Shown here: one piece after another, positions 9,157 through 18,357 of the stretch
Position numbering within the stretch: position 1 is the stretch's first letter
Layout: every line of letters starts with the position of its first letter
Source: Sphingomonas sp. 35-24ZXX
GTDB lineage: Bacteria > Pseudomonadota > Alphaproteobacteria > Sphingomonadales > Sphingomonadaceae
Direction of reading: 5' to 3'
Assembly: GCF_000786215.1 (NCBI RefSeq)
Contig: NZ_JROG01000004.1
Location: forward strand, 62,001-126,000
Length of the DNA stretch: 64,000 bases
Notes under the pieces: generated by a model
What the model was told of the DNA's origin: nothing
The model's input: only the letters and a program-made list of their open reading frames with translations
Database searches by the model: none
Position numbers and translations under genes: made by a program

Positions 9157-10875
9157 TCAGGTGCCCGCTCCCGTTCCGGCCATGGCGGCGGCCTGATAGG
9201 ATTTGCGCAAGGACACCTTGTCGATCTTGGCGGTGCCGAGACGCGGCAGGGCGTCGGCGCTGTGCCACAGCCGCGCGGGCACCTTGAACGCGGCCAGTTG
9301 GCCCGAGAGGAACTCGGTCAGCTCGGCGTCGGTCAGGCTGGCACCATCGCGCACGACATAAACCGCGCCGACGATCTCGCCAAAGCGCTCGTCGGGAATG
9401 CCGAACACGCTGGCCTCGGCGATGTCGGGGTGCGCATAGATCGCCGATTCCACCTCGACGCAGCTGATGTTCTCGCCGCCACGAATGATGATGTCCTTCT
9501 TGCGATCGACGATGAACAGATAGCCGTCGGCATCGATATAGCCGAGGTCCCCGGTGCGGAAATAGCCATCGGGCATGATCGCGGCATGGGTCGCGCCCTC
9601 GTTGTTCCAATAGCCCAGGAAGTTCGCGACCGAGCGGATGGCGACCTCGCCGACCTGGCCGGAGGGCAGCGGATGACCGTTGTCGTCGAGGATCGCAAGG
9701 TCCACCAGCGGGCGCGAGGCCTGGCCGGTGCTGTTGGGCTTGGCGATGTAATTCTCGTTGAAATTGCCGCAGCCCACGCCGTTGGTCTCGGTCAGGCCAT
9801 AGCCCAGGATCGGGAACGCCCAATCCATGGTTTCCCGGATGCGCTTGACGTGCTCGACCGGACGCGGCGCACCGCCTGCGGCAAAGGTGACGCAGCTCTT
9901 GAGGTCGTATTTGTCGCGGTTGGGATGCTGGGCGATCTCGTAGCTCATCAGCGGCACGCCGACGAAATAGCTGATCTTCTCAGCCTCGATCAGCCGCATC
10001 GCCTCTTCTGCATCCCATTTGGGCATCAGCACCAGCTTGCGCCCGATGACGAAGCTCTGCAGCAGCACCGGAACTTCGGCGGTGACGTGGAACAGTGGTA
10101 CGTTGAGCAGGGTGGCGGGCTGGCCTTCGGGCGGCTTGCCCTGGCGGGTGACGATGTTGAGCGCCATCAGCGTCTGCGCAACATAGCTGAACGTGCCTTG
10201 CACGACACCGCGATGGTCGGAAAACGCGCCCTTGGACTGGCCGGTGGAGCCCGAGGTGAACAGGATGGTGGCCAGGTCGTCGCCGGTCAGCTCGGGCAAT
10301 TCCGTCGCGGCATCGCCACCTGCCGACAGCACCGAGGCAAGGCCCTGTTCCGGCGGGCCATCATGGCCGATCACGATCACGCGCGCGTTGCCGGTATCGC
10401 CGCATTCGGTGATGCGCCTGGCGCAGCGATCATCGGCCAGCACGAGCGTGCAGCCGACATCGGTGATCCCGGCGCACAGCTCTGCACCCTGCCACCAGCC
10501 GTTGAGCAGGGTGGCGACGCCGCCAGCCATCAGCACACCCATATAGGCGATGATCCAGTTGGCCGAATTGCGCGCGGCAATTCCGACCCGGTCGCCCTTG
10601 GCGATGCCATGGCCCGCGATCAGCGCGGCGGCGACCTTGCGTGCAGCGGCGTAGCTCTGGCCAAAGGTCAGCCGGGTATCGCCATCGACAAGAAATTCGG
10701 CATCGGCGTGCTGCATGCAGAAATAGGCAAAGAAATGCGACAGCGCGGGCGGTGCCGACGCAATCATGGGCAGTTTCTGGCCGTACTTCTCGAAATGAGT
10801 CAAAGGCAGCATGCCTCCTTCACCGGTCAGCGCCTGGATGGCTTCATCCATCATCTGGTCCAGTTCGGTTGCCAT
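9157..10875 (-). CDS. AMP-forming acyl-CoA synthetase (class I adenylate-forming ligase)
   Basis: A 572-residue ANL-superfamily enzyme that makes acyl-AMP and then acyl-CoA. Motif A3 reads [15 protein letters not shown], the A5 region is [12 protein letters not shown]7 is [11 protein letters not shown]8 is [15 protein letters not shown], and A10 ends with a conserved Lys in [14 protein letters not shown]. Substrate is probably a medium or long carboxylic acid, but this is not visible. GGAGAG lies seven bases before the ATG. It is divergent from lgt with about 67 bases between starts and sits just upstream of glnD in the same direction without an obvious functional link. Confidence 0.92.
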   Translation of the reverse strand: MATELDQMMDEAIQALTGEGGMLPLTHFEKYGQKLPMIASAPPALSHFFAYFCMQHADAEFLVDGDTRLTFGQSYAAARKVAAALIAGHGIAKGDRVGIAARNSANWIIAYMGVLMAGGVATLLNGWWQGAELCAGITDVGCTLVLADDRCARRITECGDTGNARVIVIGHDGPPEQGLASVLSAGGDAATELPELTGDDLATILFTSGSTGQSKGAFSDHRGVVQGTFSYVAQTLMALNIVTRQGKPPEGQPATLLNVPLFHVTAEVPVLLQSFVIGRKLVLMPKWDAEEAMRLIEAEKISYFVGVPLMSYEIAQHPNRDKYDLKSCVTFAAGGAPRPVEHVKRIRETMDWAFPILGYGLTETNGVGCGNFNENYIAKPNSTGQASRPLVDLAILDDNGHPLPSGQVGEVAIRSVANFLGYWNNEGATHAAIMPDGYFRTGDLGYIDADGYLFIVDRKKDIIIRGGENISCVEVESAIYAHPDIAEASVFGIPDERFGEIVGAVYVVRDGASLTDAELTEFLSGQLAAFKVPARLWHSADALPRLGTAKIDKVSLRKSYQAAAMAGTGAGT

Positions 10876-10942
10876 CGAAATCTCTCCTCTTTCGCTTGTG
10901 CTTGCCAGCCCTTATGGAGGGGAAAACCCTTGGGGAAAAGCC

Positions 10943-11833
10943 TTGATCCTGCCCATTTCGGCGCTAGCCGCCAACATCGCCTCGACCGCTGGCGCCGCTG
11001 CTGCCAACACCGCGATCCGCTTCGAGGAGCTGGGGCTGTCGCCGGTGGCGCTCAGCATCGGGTCATTCCAGCTCAAATGGTACAGCCTCGCCTATCTGTT
11101 CGGCATCCTGCTGGGCTATTGGTACATGGGCCGGATGCTCAAGCAGCCCGGCGCGCCGATGGCGCAGCGCCATGCCGACGACCTGATGCTGTATTCGACG
11201 CTTGGGATCATCCTGGGCGGACGGCTGGGCTATGTCGCCTTCTATCGCCCGGACCTGTTCGAAACACCGCTCGAGGTGTTCAAGGTCTGGCAGGGCGGCA
11301 TGTCGTTCCATGGCGGGCTGATCGGCGTGCTGCTGGCGATCGGCTATCTCGTCTGGCGCAACAAGCTCAGCTACATTCGCGTCGGCGACTATGTCGCCTG
11401 CGTCGTTCCGTTCGGCCTGCTGTTCGGGCGGCTGGCGAACTTCGTCAACGCCGAGCTCTGGGGCCGTCCGACCGATGTCGCCTGGGCGGTGATCTTCCCC
11501 ACCGATCCCGATGGGCTGCCGCGTCACCCCAGCCAGCTTTACGAGGCCGGGCTGGAAGGCGCGCTGCTTGCGGTCGTGCTGGCGGTGCTGTTCTGGAAGA
11601 CCGACGTGCGCCACCGGCCGGGCTTCCTGGGCGGCGTGTTCCTCGCGGGCTATGGCGCCAGCCGGTTCTTCGTCGAATATTTCCGCAATCCCGATGCGCA
11701 TCTGATCGAATTTGCCGAGCAGACGGGGCTCAGCATGGGCCAGTGGCTGACCGTGCCGATGATCCTGATCGGCCTGTATCTCATCTTCACCTCGCGCGGC
11801 CGGATGAAGGGCCCGCAGCCCGCCATCGCCTGA
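10943..11833 (+). CDS. lgt: prolipoprotein diacylglyceryl transferase
   Basis: Lgt moves the diacylglyceryl group from phosphatidylglycerol to the lipobox cysteine of prolipoproteins in the inner membrane. The protein has the family hallmarks: [13 protein letters not shown] near the start, the essential His in FHGGLIG, the Lgt signature [14 protein letters not shown], and [14 protein letters not shown] near the end, with about seven membrane segments. No ATG exists at the right place; TTG at 10943 with GGGGAAAAG upstream gives 296 residues and a natural N-terminus. The frame is open further back but that part is antisense to the acyl ligase. The next gene starts six bases after the stop. Confidence 0.95.
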   Translation: MILPISALAANIASTAGAAAANTAIRFEELGLSPVALSIGSFQLKWYSLAYLFGILLGYWYMGRMLKQPGAPMAQRHADDLMLYSTLGIILGGRLGYVAFYRPDLFETPLEVFKVWQGGMSFHGGLIGVLLAIGYLVWRNKLSYIRVGDYVACVVPFGLLFGRLANFVNAELWGRPTDVAWAVIFPTDPDGLPRHPSQLYEAGLEGALLAVVLAVLFWKTDVRHRPGFLGGVFLAGYGASRFFVEYFRNPDAHLIEFAEQTGLSMGQWLTVPMILIGLYLIFTSRGRMKGPQPAIA

Positions 11834-11838
11834 CGCGC

Positions 11839-12900
11839 ATGCAAGAGGCAGGGCCTGACGGGCTGGAGGCGGTATTCCGCCGGTTGATCGGCGCCACCGG
11901 CCCGATCAGCGTCGCGCACTACATGGCCGAGGCCAACGCGCATTATTACAACCGCACCGATCCGCTGGGGGCCGGCGGCGATTTCATCACCGCGCCCGAG
12001 ATCAGCCAGATGTTCGGCGAGATGATCGGGCTGTGGCTGGCGGACCAGTGGCAGCAGGCGGGCAAGCCCGGCCTGTGCCATTTCGTCGAGTTCGGCCCCG
12101 GACGCGGCACGCTTGCCGCCGATGCGCTGCGCGCGATGGCACAGTTCGATTTCCGTCCGCAGGTGCATCTGATCGAGGGCAGCACCGCCTTGCGCATGGC
12201 GCAGAAGCTGGCCGTGCCGCAGGCGACCTGGCACGACGGGCTGGACAGCGTGCCGCGCGAGGGGCCGCTGCTGATCGTCGCCAACGAATTTCTCGATGCG
12301 CTGCCGGTGCGGCAGATCGTGCGCACCGAGCAGGGCTGGCGCGAGCGGGTGGTGGTCCACAATGGCGAGCGCTTTCTGCCGGTGGCTGGCGCCCGGCCGA
12401 TGGACACGGCTGTGCCACCCGCTTTGGCAGACAGCCCGCCGGGGACGATCCTGGAAAGCTGCCCGGCCGCTGCCGGCATGGCCTATGAAATCGCCGCGCG
12501 GCTGAAGGCACAGGGCGGTGCGGCGCTGTTCATCGATTATGGTTATTGCGCTCCCCAGACTGGCAGCACGCTGCAAGCGGTGCGCGCGCATCAGAAAGTG
12601 GATCCGTTTGCCGAGCCGGGCCTCGCCGATCTCACCGCCTTGGTCGATTTTTCGCAGTTGAAGCAGATCGCGCTGGCGGGCGATGTCGATTGCCTCGGGC
12701 CGGTCGGGCAGGGCGACTGGCTGATGGCATTGGGCATCGCCCAGCGCGCCGCGATGCTCGCCAAATCGCAGCCGTCGCGCGCAGATGACATGATGGCCGC
12801 GCTCGACCGGCTTGTGTCGCCCGACCAGATGGGCGCCTTGTTCAAGGCGCTTGCCTATCGCGGCCCCGGCTGGCCGGCGGGCGCAGGGTTTGGCCGATAG
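11839..12900 (+). CDS. NDUFAF7/MidA-type SAM-dependent protein arginine methyltransferase
   Basis: A 353-residue protein of the DUF185/NDUFAF7 family. It has the entry block YYNRTDPLGAGGDFITAPEISQMFGE, the SAM-binding FVEFGPGRGTLAADALR and the NEFLDALPV motif, in the usual order. In mitochondria the relative dimethylates an arginine of a complex I subunit during assembly; in alphaproteobacteria the same role is likely but unproven. It starts six bases after lgt, so the two form an operon, and its stop is four bases from the convergent Sua5-type gene. The upstream frame is open for kilobases, but that part is a shadow of other genes; the ATG at 11839 is the natural start. Confidence 0.92.
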   Translation: MQEAGPDGLEAVFRRLIGATGPISVAHYMAEANAHYYNRTDPLGAGGDFITAPEISQMFGEMIGLWLADQWQQAGKPGLCHFVEFGPGRGTLAADALRAMAQFDFRPQVHLIEGSTALRMAQKLAVPQATWHDGLDSVPREGPLLIVANEFLDALPVRQIVRTEQGWRERVVVHNGERFLPVAGARPMDTAVPPALADSPPGTILESCPAAAGMAYEIAARLKAQGGAALFIDYGYCAPQTGSTLQAVRAHQKVDPFAEPGLADLTALVDFSQLKQIALAGDVDCLGPVGQGDWLMALGIAQRAAMLAKSQPSRADDMMAALDRLVSPDQMGALFKALAYRGPGWPAGAGFGR

Positions 12901-12903
12901 GGC

Positions 12904-13869
12904 TCAGGCGGCCGCGCGCTTCAGCCGGTCGTTGATCGCATCGCCCATGCCGCCATCTGGCACCGGGGCAACCGCGATGCGGGCCTTTTCGCTCGCATCG
13001 GCGCGGTGCAAAGCGGCATAGAGGTTCGCTGCCGCTTCGGCGAGATCGCCCGCCGCCGAAAGCGTGTCATCGCCCCGAACAGCGCCAAAGCCGATCAGCC
13101 ATTCGTCATCGGCTCCCGACGTTGCGTTCAGCCGCAACGGCTTGCCGGGCGCATAATGGCTGGCGAGCTGGCCGGGGGCCTCTATCGCATGGTCGACCAG
13201 CGGCAGCGGCGGTTCGCCGAGCAGCGCCTCGATTGCCGCCGGATCGACCGGGCCGGGGCGCAGCAGCTGCCAACCCGCAGGCGCGTGCCCCAAGTTGCGC
13301 AGCGCAACTATCGTCGATTCGAGCCCCGCGGTGCACGGCCCGCCGTCGAGGATCAGGCCCAGCCCACCGCCTAGGCTCGCGGCGACATGCTGCGCCTCGG
13401 TCGGGCTGATCGCGCCCGACCGGTTGGCCGACGGTGCGGCCAGCGCCATTCCGCCGGTCTGCAGCACCGCCCGCATCACCGGATGCGCCGGGCAGCGCAG
13501 CGCGATTGTCGGCAGGCCCGCAGTGACGGCGGGCGCGATTTTCGCCCCATCCGCCAGCGGCAGAACCAGGGTCAGCGGCCCCGGCCAGAAGGCAGCGGCA
13601 ATTTTTTCTGCGCGCGCATCAAAAATCGCAATCTCGCGTGCCGCCGCCATGTCGGGCACATGCACGATCAGGGGGTTGAAATCGGGCCTGCCCTTGGTGC
13701 GATAGATCGCCGCTACGGCATCCGCGCGCGATGCATCGGCGGCGAGACCGTAGACCGTCTCGGTCGGCAGCGCGACGACCTGGCCTGCGCGCAGGATCGA
13801 TACCGCGCGCGCCACCGATGCGTCGTCGGCGGGGGCAATCCGCGGGTCACAAGGCTTGGAAGCGGGCAT
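12904..13869 (-). CDS. L-threonylcarbamoyladenylate synthase, Sua5-type
   Basis: A 321-residue protein (start ATG at 13869) made of an N-terminal YrdC domain (about 10-195) and a C-terminal Sua5 domain, so it is the long form, not the short TsaC. The YrdC part shows LPTETVYGLAADA, KGRPDFNPLIVHV (Lys and Arg of the KxR motif) and SANRSG (SxN motif), which bind ATP, threonine and bicarbonate. The product, threonylcarbamoyl-AMP, is used to make t6A37 in ANN-decoding tRNAs. It is divergent from the acyl-CoA dehydrogenase gene with 49 bases between the starts. Confidence 0.95.
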   Translation of the reverse strand: MPASKPCDPRIAPADDASVARAVSILRAGQVVALPTETVYGLAADASRADAVAAIYRTKGRPDFNPLIVHVPDMAAAREIAIFDARAEKIAAAFWPGPLTLVLPLADGAKIAPAVTAGLPTIALRCPAHPVMRAVLQTGGMALAAPSANRSGAISPTEAQHVAASLGGGLGLILDGGPCTAGLESTIVALRNLGHAPAGWQLLRPGPVDPAAIEALLGEPPLPLVDHAIEAPGQLASHYAPGKPLRLNATSGADDEWLIGFGAVRGDDTLSAAGDLAEAAANLYAALHRADASEKARIAVAPVPDGGMGDAINDRLKRAAA

Positions 13870-13918
13870 GATGCTGCCTATACAGCGCAGGAACGCAAGG
13901 GACAGCAGGGAAAAATCC

Positions 13919-15655
13919 ATGACATTCAGCGCACCGACCACCGAACAGCTGTTCGTCCTCAAGACGATCACCGGGATCGACGAACTGGCAGGCTTTGAAC
14001 GCTTCGCCGAGGCGACCCCCGATCTGGTCGAGGCGATCGTCGAGGGCGTTGGCGAGTTTGCCGCAGGCGAGTTCGCGCCGCTCTATCGCATCGGCGACAC
14101 CGTCGGCGCGCGTCTGATCGATGGATCGGTCAAGATGCCCGACGGCTTTCGCGACGCGTATCAGCATTATGTCGAGGCTGGCTGGAGCGCCTTGAGTGCG
14201 CCTGCCGATCACGGAGGCCAGGGTCTGCCGTTCTCGCTCGCCACCGTGGCGCTCGATTCGCTGGGGGCGGCCAACATGGCGTTCGCGCTCTGCCCGATCC
14301 TCACCGTCGGCGCGATCGAGGCTTTGCACCATCATGGCAATGCCGAGCAGCAGGCTCTGTATCTGCCCAAGCTCGCTACCGGTGAATGGACCGGGACGAT
14401 GAACCTCACCGAACCGCAAGCAGGCAGCGATGTCGGCGCGCTGCGGGCGACTGCGACCCCGCGCGGCGATGGCACCTATGCGATCAAGGGCCAGAAGATC
14501 TACATCTCGTTCGGCGATCACGACATGGCCGACAACATCATCCATCTGGTGCTCGCCCGCACACCCGATGCACCGGCAGGGACCAAGGGCATCTCGCTGT
14601 TCCTGGTGCCCAAGTACCGGCTCGATGCAGACGGCAATCCCGGTGAGGCCAACGGCGTCAAGACCGTGTCGATCGAGCACAAGATGGGCATCAATGCCTC
14701 GCCCACCTGCGTGCTGCAGTTCGGCGAGGAAGGCGAGAGTGTCGGCGAGCTGATCGGCCCGGAATTCGGCGGCATGCGCGCGATGTTCACGATGATGAAC
14801 AACGCGCGCCTCAACGTCGGCCTGCAGGGTGTGCAGATTGCCGAGGGTGCGACGCAGAAGGCGATGTGGTTTGCGCGCGAACGCGTGCAGTCGGCGCGGG
14901 CCGGGGCGGGACGCGATCCGGTTGCGATCATCGAGCATCCCGATGTCCGCCGCATGCTGCTGCGGATGAAGGCCGGCACCGAAGCGATCCGTGCCTTGCT
15001 GTATTTTGCCTCGGGCTATGTCGATCGCGCCAATCTGGGCGTCGACGGCGCGCGCGAGATGGTCGACCTGCTGACCCCGCTTGCCAAGACCTATGGTACC
15101 GACCTTGGCAGCGAGATCGCCTCGCTGGGCGTGCAGGTGCACGGCGGCATGGGCTATGTCGAGGAGACCGGTGCGGCGCAATATTACCGCGATATCCGCA
15201 TCGCGCAGATCTACGAAGGCACCAACGGCATTCAGGCGGCGGACCTCGTCGGGCGCAAGCTCGGCATGGGCGGCGGTGATGTCGTGCGCGGCCTGATCGC
15301 CCAGGTGCAGGCCGATTGTGGCAACCACCCCGCGCTGTCGCAGCTGGCGGGCGATTGCGCCGAGGTCACCGAATATATGGTGGGCGCCAGCGTCGATGAC
15401 CGGCTGGCGGGCAGCTATCCCTATTGCACGATGATGGCGGTGATGACGAGCGGCTGGCTGATGCTGAAGCAGCAGCGCGCCGCGCAGACGATGCTCGATG
15501 CGAACGAAGGCAATGCCGAGTTCCTCAAGGCCAAGCTGGTGAGCAGCCGCTTCTATCTGGAGCGGATGGTGCCCGAGGCAGGTGGTCTCAAGGCAGCGGC
15601 GATGGCGGGTTCGGACTTGCTCTATGCGCTCGATGCCGAGGCGCTCGCGGCTTGA
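13919..15655 (+). CDS. acyl-CoA dehydrogenase, long form with extra C-terminal domain (DmdC-like)
   Basis: From the ATG at 13919 the protein has 578 residues, longer than ordinary acyl-CoA dehydrogenases (about 380-400). The core shows MNLTEPQAGSDVGAL, the FAD-binding ISFGDHDM region, and QVHGGMGYVEETGAAQYYRDIRIAQIYEGTNGIQA. The last 120 residues form the extra helical domain found in the methylmercaptopropionyl-CoA dehydrogenase (DmdC) branch. The exact substrate cannot be inferred; many DmdC-like enzymes act on other acyl-CoAs. It is probably transcribed from the divergent region shared with the Sua5-type gene and is followed by two inverted repeats. Confidence 0.93.
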   Translation: MTFSAPTTEQLFVLKTITGIDELAGFERFAEATPDLVEAIVEGVGEFAAGEFAPLYRIGDTVGARLIDGSVKMPDGFRDAYQHYVEAGWSALSAPADHGGQGLPFSLATVALDSLGAANMAFALCPILTVGAIEALHHHGNAEQQALYLPKLATGEWTGTMNLTEPQAGSDVGALRATATPRGDGTYAIKGQKIYISFGDHDMADNIIHLVLARTPDAPAGTKGISLFLVPKYRLDADGNPGEANGVKTVSIEHKMGINASPTCVLQFGEEGESVGELIGPEFGGMRAMFTMMNNARLNVGLQGVQIAEGATQKAMWFARERVQSARAGAGRDPVAIIEHPDVRRMLLRMKAGTEAIRALLYFASGYVDRANLGVDGAREMVDLLTPLAKTYGTDLGSEIASLGVQVHGGMGYVEETGAAQYYRDIRIAQIYEGTNGIQAADLVGRKLGMGGGDVVRGLIAQVQADCGNHPALSQLAGDCAEVTEYMVGASVDDRLAGSYPYCTMMAVMTSGWLMLKQQRAAQTMLDANEGNAEFLKAKLVSSRFYLERMVPEAGGLKAAAMAGSDLLYALDAEALAA

Positions 15656-15700
15656 GACGATTGCGTACCCCATCACCGTTTGTCCCAAGCCCCTCGGCTG

Positions 15701-15774
15701 GCTGGCAAGCCAGCTGCTCACGGCAAACTGTAGTCGAGGGACGTATTCGGAATGGTTGCGCCACGTCCCTCGAC
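15701..15774. repeat. two inverted repeats between genes
   Basis: The first is GCTGGC-AA-GCCAGC at 15701-15714. The second is a 12-base perfect pair, GTCGAGGGACGT at 15733-15744 and its complement at 15763-15774, with an 18-base loop. Neither is followed by a run of T, so they look like intergenic palindromic repeats that can also slow transcription rather than standard terminators. The first shares the GC-AA-GC centre of the palindromes around 48.4-49.7 kb. Confidence 0.6.
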
Positions 15775-15802
15775 ACGCTCGCGACACACGGAAGGGGTTG
15801 AG

Positions 15803-16639
15803 ATGGGCAAGGACACCGACCCCCTGGTCCGCATCGCCGAAGCGCTCGAGCGGATGGCGCCACCCGCGCTGCCGCCGACCGACTGGCTGGCTGCGCCCGC
15901 CTATGTCTGGAGCGGAGACAGCGTGCTGGCGGTGCCGAGCCTCCAGGCCGTTCCGCTCGACCGGCTGCGCGGGATCGATGCGCAAAAGGCCAGCTTTACC
16001 GAAAACGCACGTCGTCACGCTGCGGGGCTCCCGGCGCATGATGCCTTGCTGTGGGGATCGCGAGGCATGGGCAAGTCCGCGCTGGTCAAGGCGGCGATCG
16101 CCGATATCCAGGCCAGCGGCGGTTCGCTGGCGCTGGTGCAGGTGGGCGGGGAAGCCGACGCGCTGTCCGGGCTTCCGCGGCTGTTTTCGCAGCTCGGCGA
16201 TACCGACCGGCGCTTCCTGGTGTTCATCGACGATATCGGATTTGACGGGCCCGAAGCCAGCAGCGCGGCGCGCTCGTTGCGCTCGCTGCTCGAAGGCGGG
16301 GCAATGGCGCGCCCGGCGAATGTGCGTCTTGCCGTGACGTCCAACCGCCGCGCTATCGTCGAGCGCCACCTGGCGGAACAGGACGATCCGATCAATCCGC
16401 GCGATGCGGTAGACGACCGGCTGGCGCTGGCTGACCGATTCGGGCTCAGCCTGGGTTTCCCGGCCTGCGACCAGAACGCCTATCTCGACATCATCAGCGG
16501 CTACGCCAAAGCCCATGGGCTCGATTTCGATCCCGAGGACGCGTTGCTCTGGGCACGGCAGCGCGGCAGCCGCTCGGGGCGGATCGCCTGGCATTATGTC
16601 ACCGAGCTGGCGGGCCGCGCGGGCCGGTCGCTCGATTGA
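15803..16639 (+). CDS. DUF815-type AAA+ ATPase
   Basis: A 278-residue P-loop ATPase; the start at 15803 follows GGAAGGGG. Walker A is GSRGMGKS (85-92) and Walker B is LVFIDD (139-144), with a sensor-like LAVTSNRR near 182-189. The arrangement, a short N-terminal region then one AAA+ core whose closing block reads RSGRIAWHYVTELAGR, matches the DUF815 family, whose members have no settled biochemical role. It is the first of three closely spaced plus-strand genes (ATPase, GST, glycosyltransferase-like). Confidence 0.88.
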   Translation: MGKDTDPLVRIAEALERMAPPALPPTDWLAAPAYVWSGDSVLAVPSLQAVPLDRLRGIDAQKASFTENARRHAAGLPAHDALLWGSRGMGKSALVKAAIADIQASGGSLALVQVGGEADALSGLPRLFSQLGDTDRRFLVFIDDIGFDGPEASSAARSLRSLLEGGAMARPANVRLAVTSNRRAIVERHLAEQDDPINPRDAVDDRLALADRFGLSLGFPACDQNAYLDIISGYAKAHGLDFDPEDALLWARQRGSRSGRIAWHYVTELAGRAGRSLD

Positions 16640-16648
16640 GGCGCGGCG

Positions 16649-17281
16649 ATGCGCGCGTTTCCCATCCTCTACAGCTTCCGCCGCTGCCCGTTCGCGATGC
16701 GCGCGCGCATGGCGCTGCTGGTCAGCGGCCAGACGGTCGAACTGCGCGAGATCCTGCTGCGCGCCAAGCCGGAGGCGATGCTGGAAGCCTCGCCCAAGGG
16801 CACGGTCCCGGTGCTGGTGCAGGGCGATGGCGCAGTGATCGACCAGAGTCTCGACATCATGCGCTGGGCGTTGCAGCGGCACGATCCCGAAGCCTGGCTG
16901 GCGGGTGATGACCGTGCGCTGATCGAGACCTTCGACGGGCGCTTCAAGCACCATCTCGATCGCTACAAATATCCCTCGCGTCATGGCGAGGACCCGCTGG
17001 TACACCGCGCGGCCGGGCTGGCGCTGCTGGCGACGCTGGACGAGCGCCTCAGCCCATCGGCCTGTCTGTGCGGGCCGCATAGGACGCTGGCCGACATCGC
17101 GCTGTTCCCGTTCATCCGGCAGCTCGCCGCGACCGACCAGCCCTGGTTCGACGCGCAACCTTTGCCCCATGTCCAGGCCTGGCTGGCAAGGCTGACAGGG
17201 TCCGATCTGTTCGAGCGGGCGATGCTGCGCCTTGCGCCCTGGCAGCCGGGCGATGCGCCCGTGCTGTTTGCCTCCGGTTAA
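16649..17281 (+). CDS. glutathione S-transferase-like protein
   Basis: A 210-residue protein. The N-terminal thioredoxin-like half opens with LYSFRRCPFAMRARMAL, so it has a Cys-Pro-Phe-Ala active site typical of omega/beta-like and glutaredoxin-like GSTs, followed by SPKGTVPVLV with the cis-Pro and a DQSLDIMRW segment that replaces the usual Glu-Ser. The helical C-terminal half includes RTLADIALFPFIRQ. Its active-site Cys suggests thiol transfer or deglutathionylation rather than conjugation (inference). The ATG lies nine bases after the ATPase stop, so they are probably cotranscribed. Confidence 0.9.
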   Translation: MRAFPILYSFRRCPFAMRARMALLVSGQTVELREILLRAKPEAMLEASPKGTVPVLVQGDGAVIDQSLDIMRWALQRHDPEAWLAGDDRALIETFDGRFKHHLDRYKYPSRHGEDPLVHRAAGLALLATLDERLSPSACLCGPHRTLADIALFPFIRQLAATDQPWFDAQPLPHVQAWLARLTGSDLFERAMLRLAPWQPGDAPVLFASG

Positions 17282-17335
17282 CTCGGGCATGCTAAGCCAC
17301 AGGACCGACCCGGACGAAACCCGAGCGCCCGATCC

Positions 17336-18262
17336 ATGTTGAGCAGATTGCTACCCTTCCGCCTGCAAGCCCGCCTCGACAACTGGCGGCATGATGCCGC
17401 GTGCCGTCCGGTGCTGGGCACCGCGCCGATCGTTCCGGCGCAGGACGGGCTGGTGATCTTCTCGATGATGGGCACTGCCGTGCTGCTGCCCTATCTGGTC
17501 GCGGTCAAATCCTTCTGGGGCCACTTGCGCCGGGGCCGGGTGGTGATCCTGTCGGATGGCACGCTGACCACTGAGGATCGCGAAGTGCTGGCCTGGCATT
17601 GCGGGTCGCCCGAGATCATCGATATCGCCGATGTCGATCACACCGGCTTTCCTGCGGGCGGGGCATGGGAACGCTTCCTGTCGATCCTCGACCGCCGCGG
17701 TGACGATTATGTCATTCAGCTCGACAGCGATACCGTGACTCTGGGTCATCCCGGCGTGGTCGCCGATGCGATTGCGGCCAACCACAGTTTCACGCTGCTG
17801 GGCGGGCCCGAATGGGATATCGGCGCCCGGTCGTGCACCAGCTTCACCCCGCCGGTCGCGCGGACCGCATCGGACGAACGCCATATCCAGTCGCGGATGG
17901 AACGGTCGCTGGCCAGCATCGCCGATGCCGAGCGGCTGCGCTATATTCGCGGGTGCGCGGGCTTTGCGGGCTTTGCACGCGGCGGCAACGGGCGCGAACT
18001 CGCGCGCTTTTTCGCCGACGAGATGACCCGGCTGCTCGGCCGCGAGGCGATGGCCGAATGGGGCAGCGAACAGGTGACGTCGAGCTTCGTGGTCGCCAAC
18101 GATCCCGATCCGGTGCTGCTGCCCTATCGCCAATATGGCAATTACTGGGCGGACCCCTGGGATGCCGATTGCCGGTTCATGCATTTTGTCGGCGCGCACC
18201 GTCATGACGGCACCGCCTATCGCGATGCGACCCGCGCTGCCCTTGCGAAGATGGATCGCTGA
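17336..18262 (+). CDS. glycosyltransferase-like protein of unknown function
   Basis: A 308-residue protein without signal peptide. It has the look of a small GT-A-fold enzyme: IFSMMGTAVLLPYLVAVKSF at the start, RVVILSDGTLT, then YVIQLDSDTVTLG, where DSD matches the metal-binding DxD motif of GT-A glycosyltransferases, and later RYIRGCAGFAGFARG and FMHFVGAHRHDG. The last His-rich stretch could complete the metal site. I cannot name a family or sugar. It lies 54 bases after the GST gene on the same strand. Confidence 0.65.
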   Translation: MLSRLLPFRLQARLDNWRHDAACRPVLGTAPIVPAQDGLVIFSMMGTAVLLPYLVAVKSFWGHLRRGRVVILSDGTLTTEDREVLAWHCGSPEIIDIADVDHTGFPAGGAWERFLSILDRRGDDYVIQLDSDTVTLGHPGVVADAIAANHSFTLLGGPEWDIGARSCTSFTPPVARTASDERHIQSRMERSLASIADAERLRYIRGCAGFAGFARGGNGRELARFFADEMTRLLGREAMAEWGSEQVTSSFVVANDPDPVLLPYRQYGNYWADPWDADCRFMHFVGAHRHDGTAYRDATRAALAKMDR

Positions 18263-18357
18263 CACGGCCGCTGCGATCCCGGCCGCTGGACGCCATCCCC
18301 CCCATAGCGCGCTAGCCCCCTAGACACCGCCGCCGCCTCGGCCGATAGCGCTGGGCC

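Noticed and set aside
8956-12900. A 1314-codon open frame on the plus strand
   Set aside because: Only its last part (from 11839) is the methyltransferase gene; the rest is antisense to glnD and the acyl ligase or out of frame with lgt. Long antisense frames are common at this GC.
13847-17290. A 1147-codon minus-strand open frame
   Set aside because: Antisense to the acyl-CoA dehydrogenase, ATPase and GST genes, which have clear motifs.
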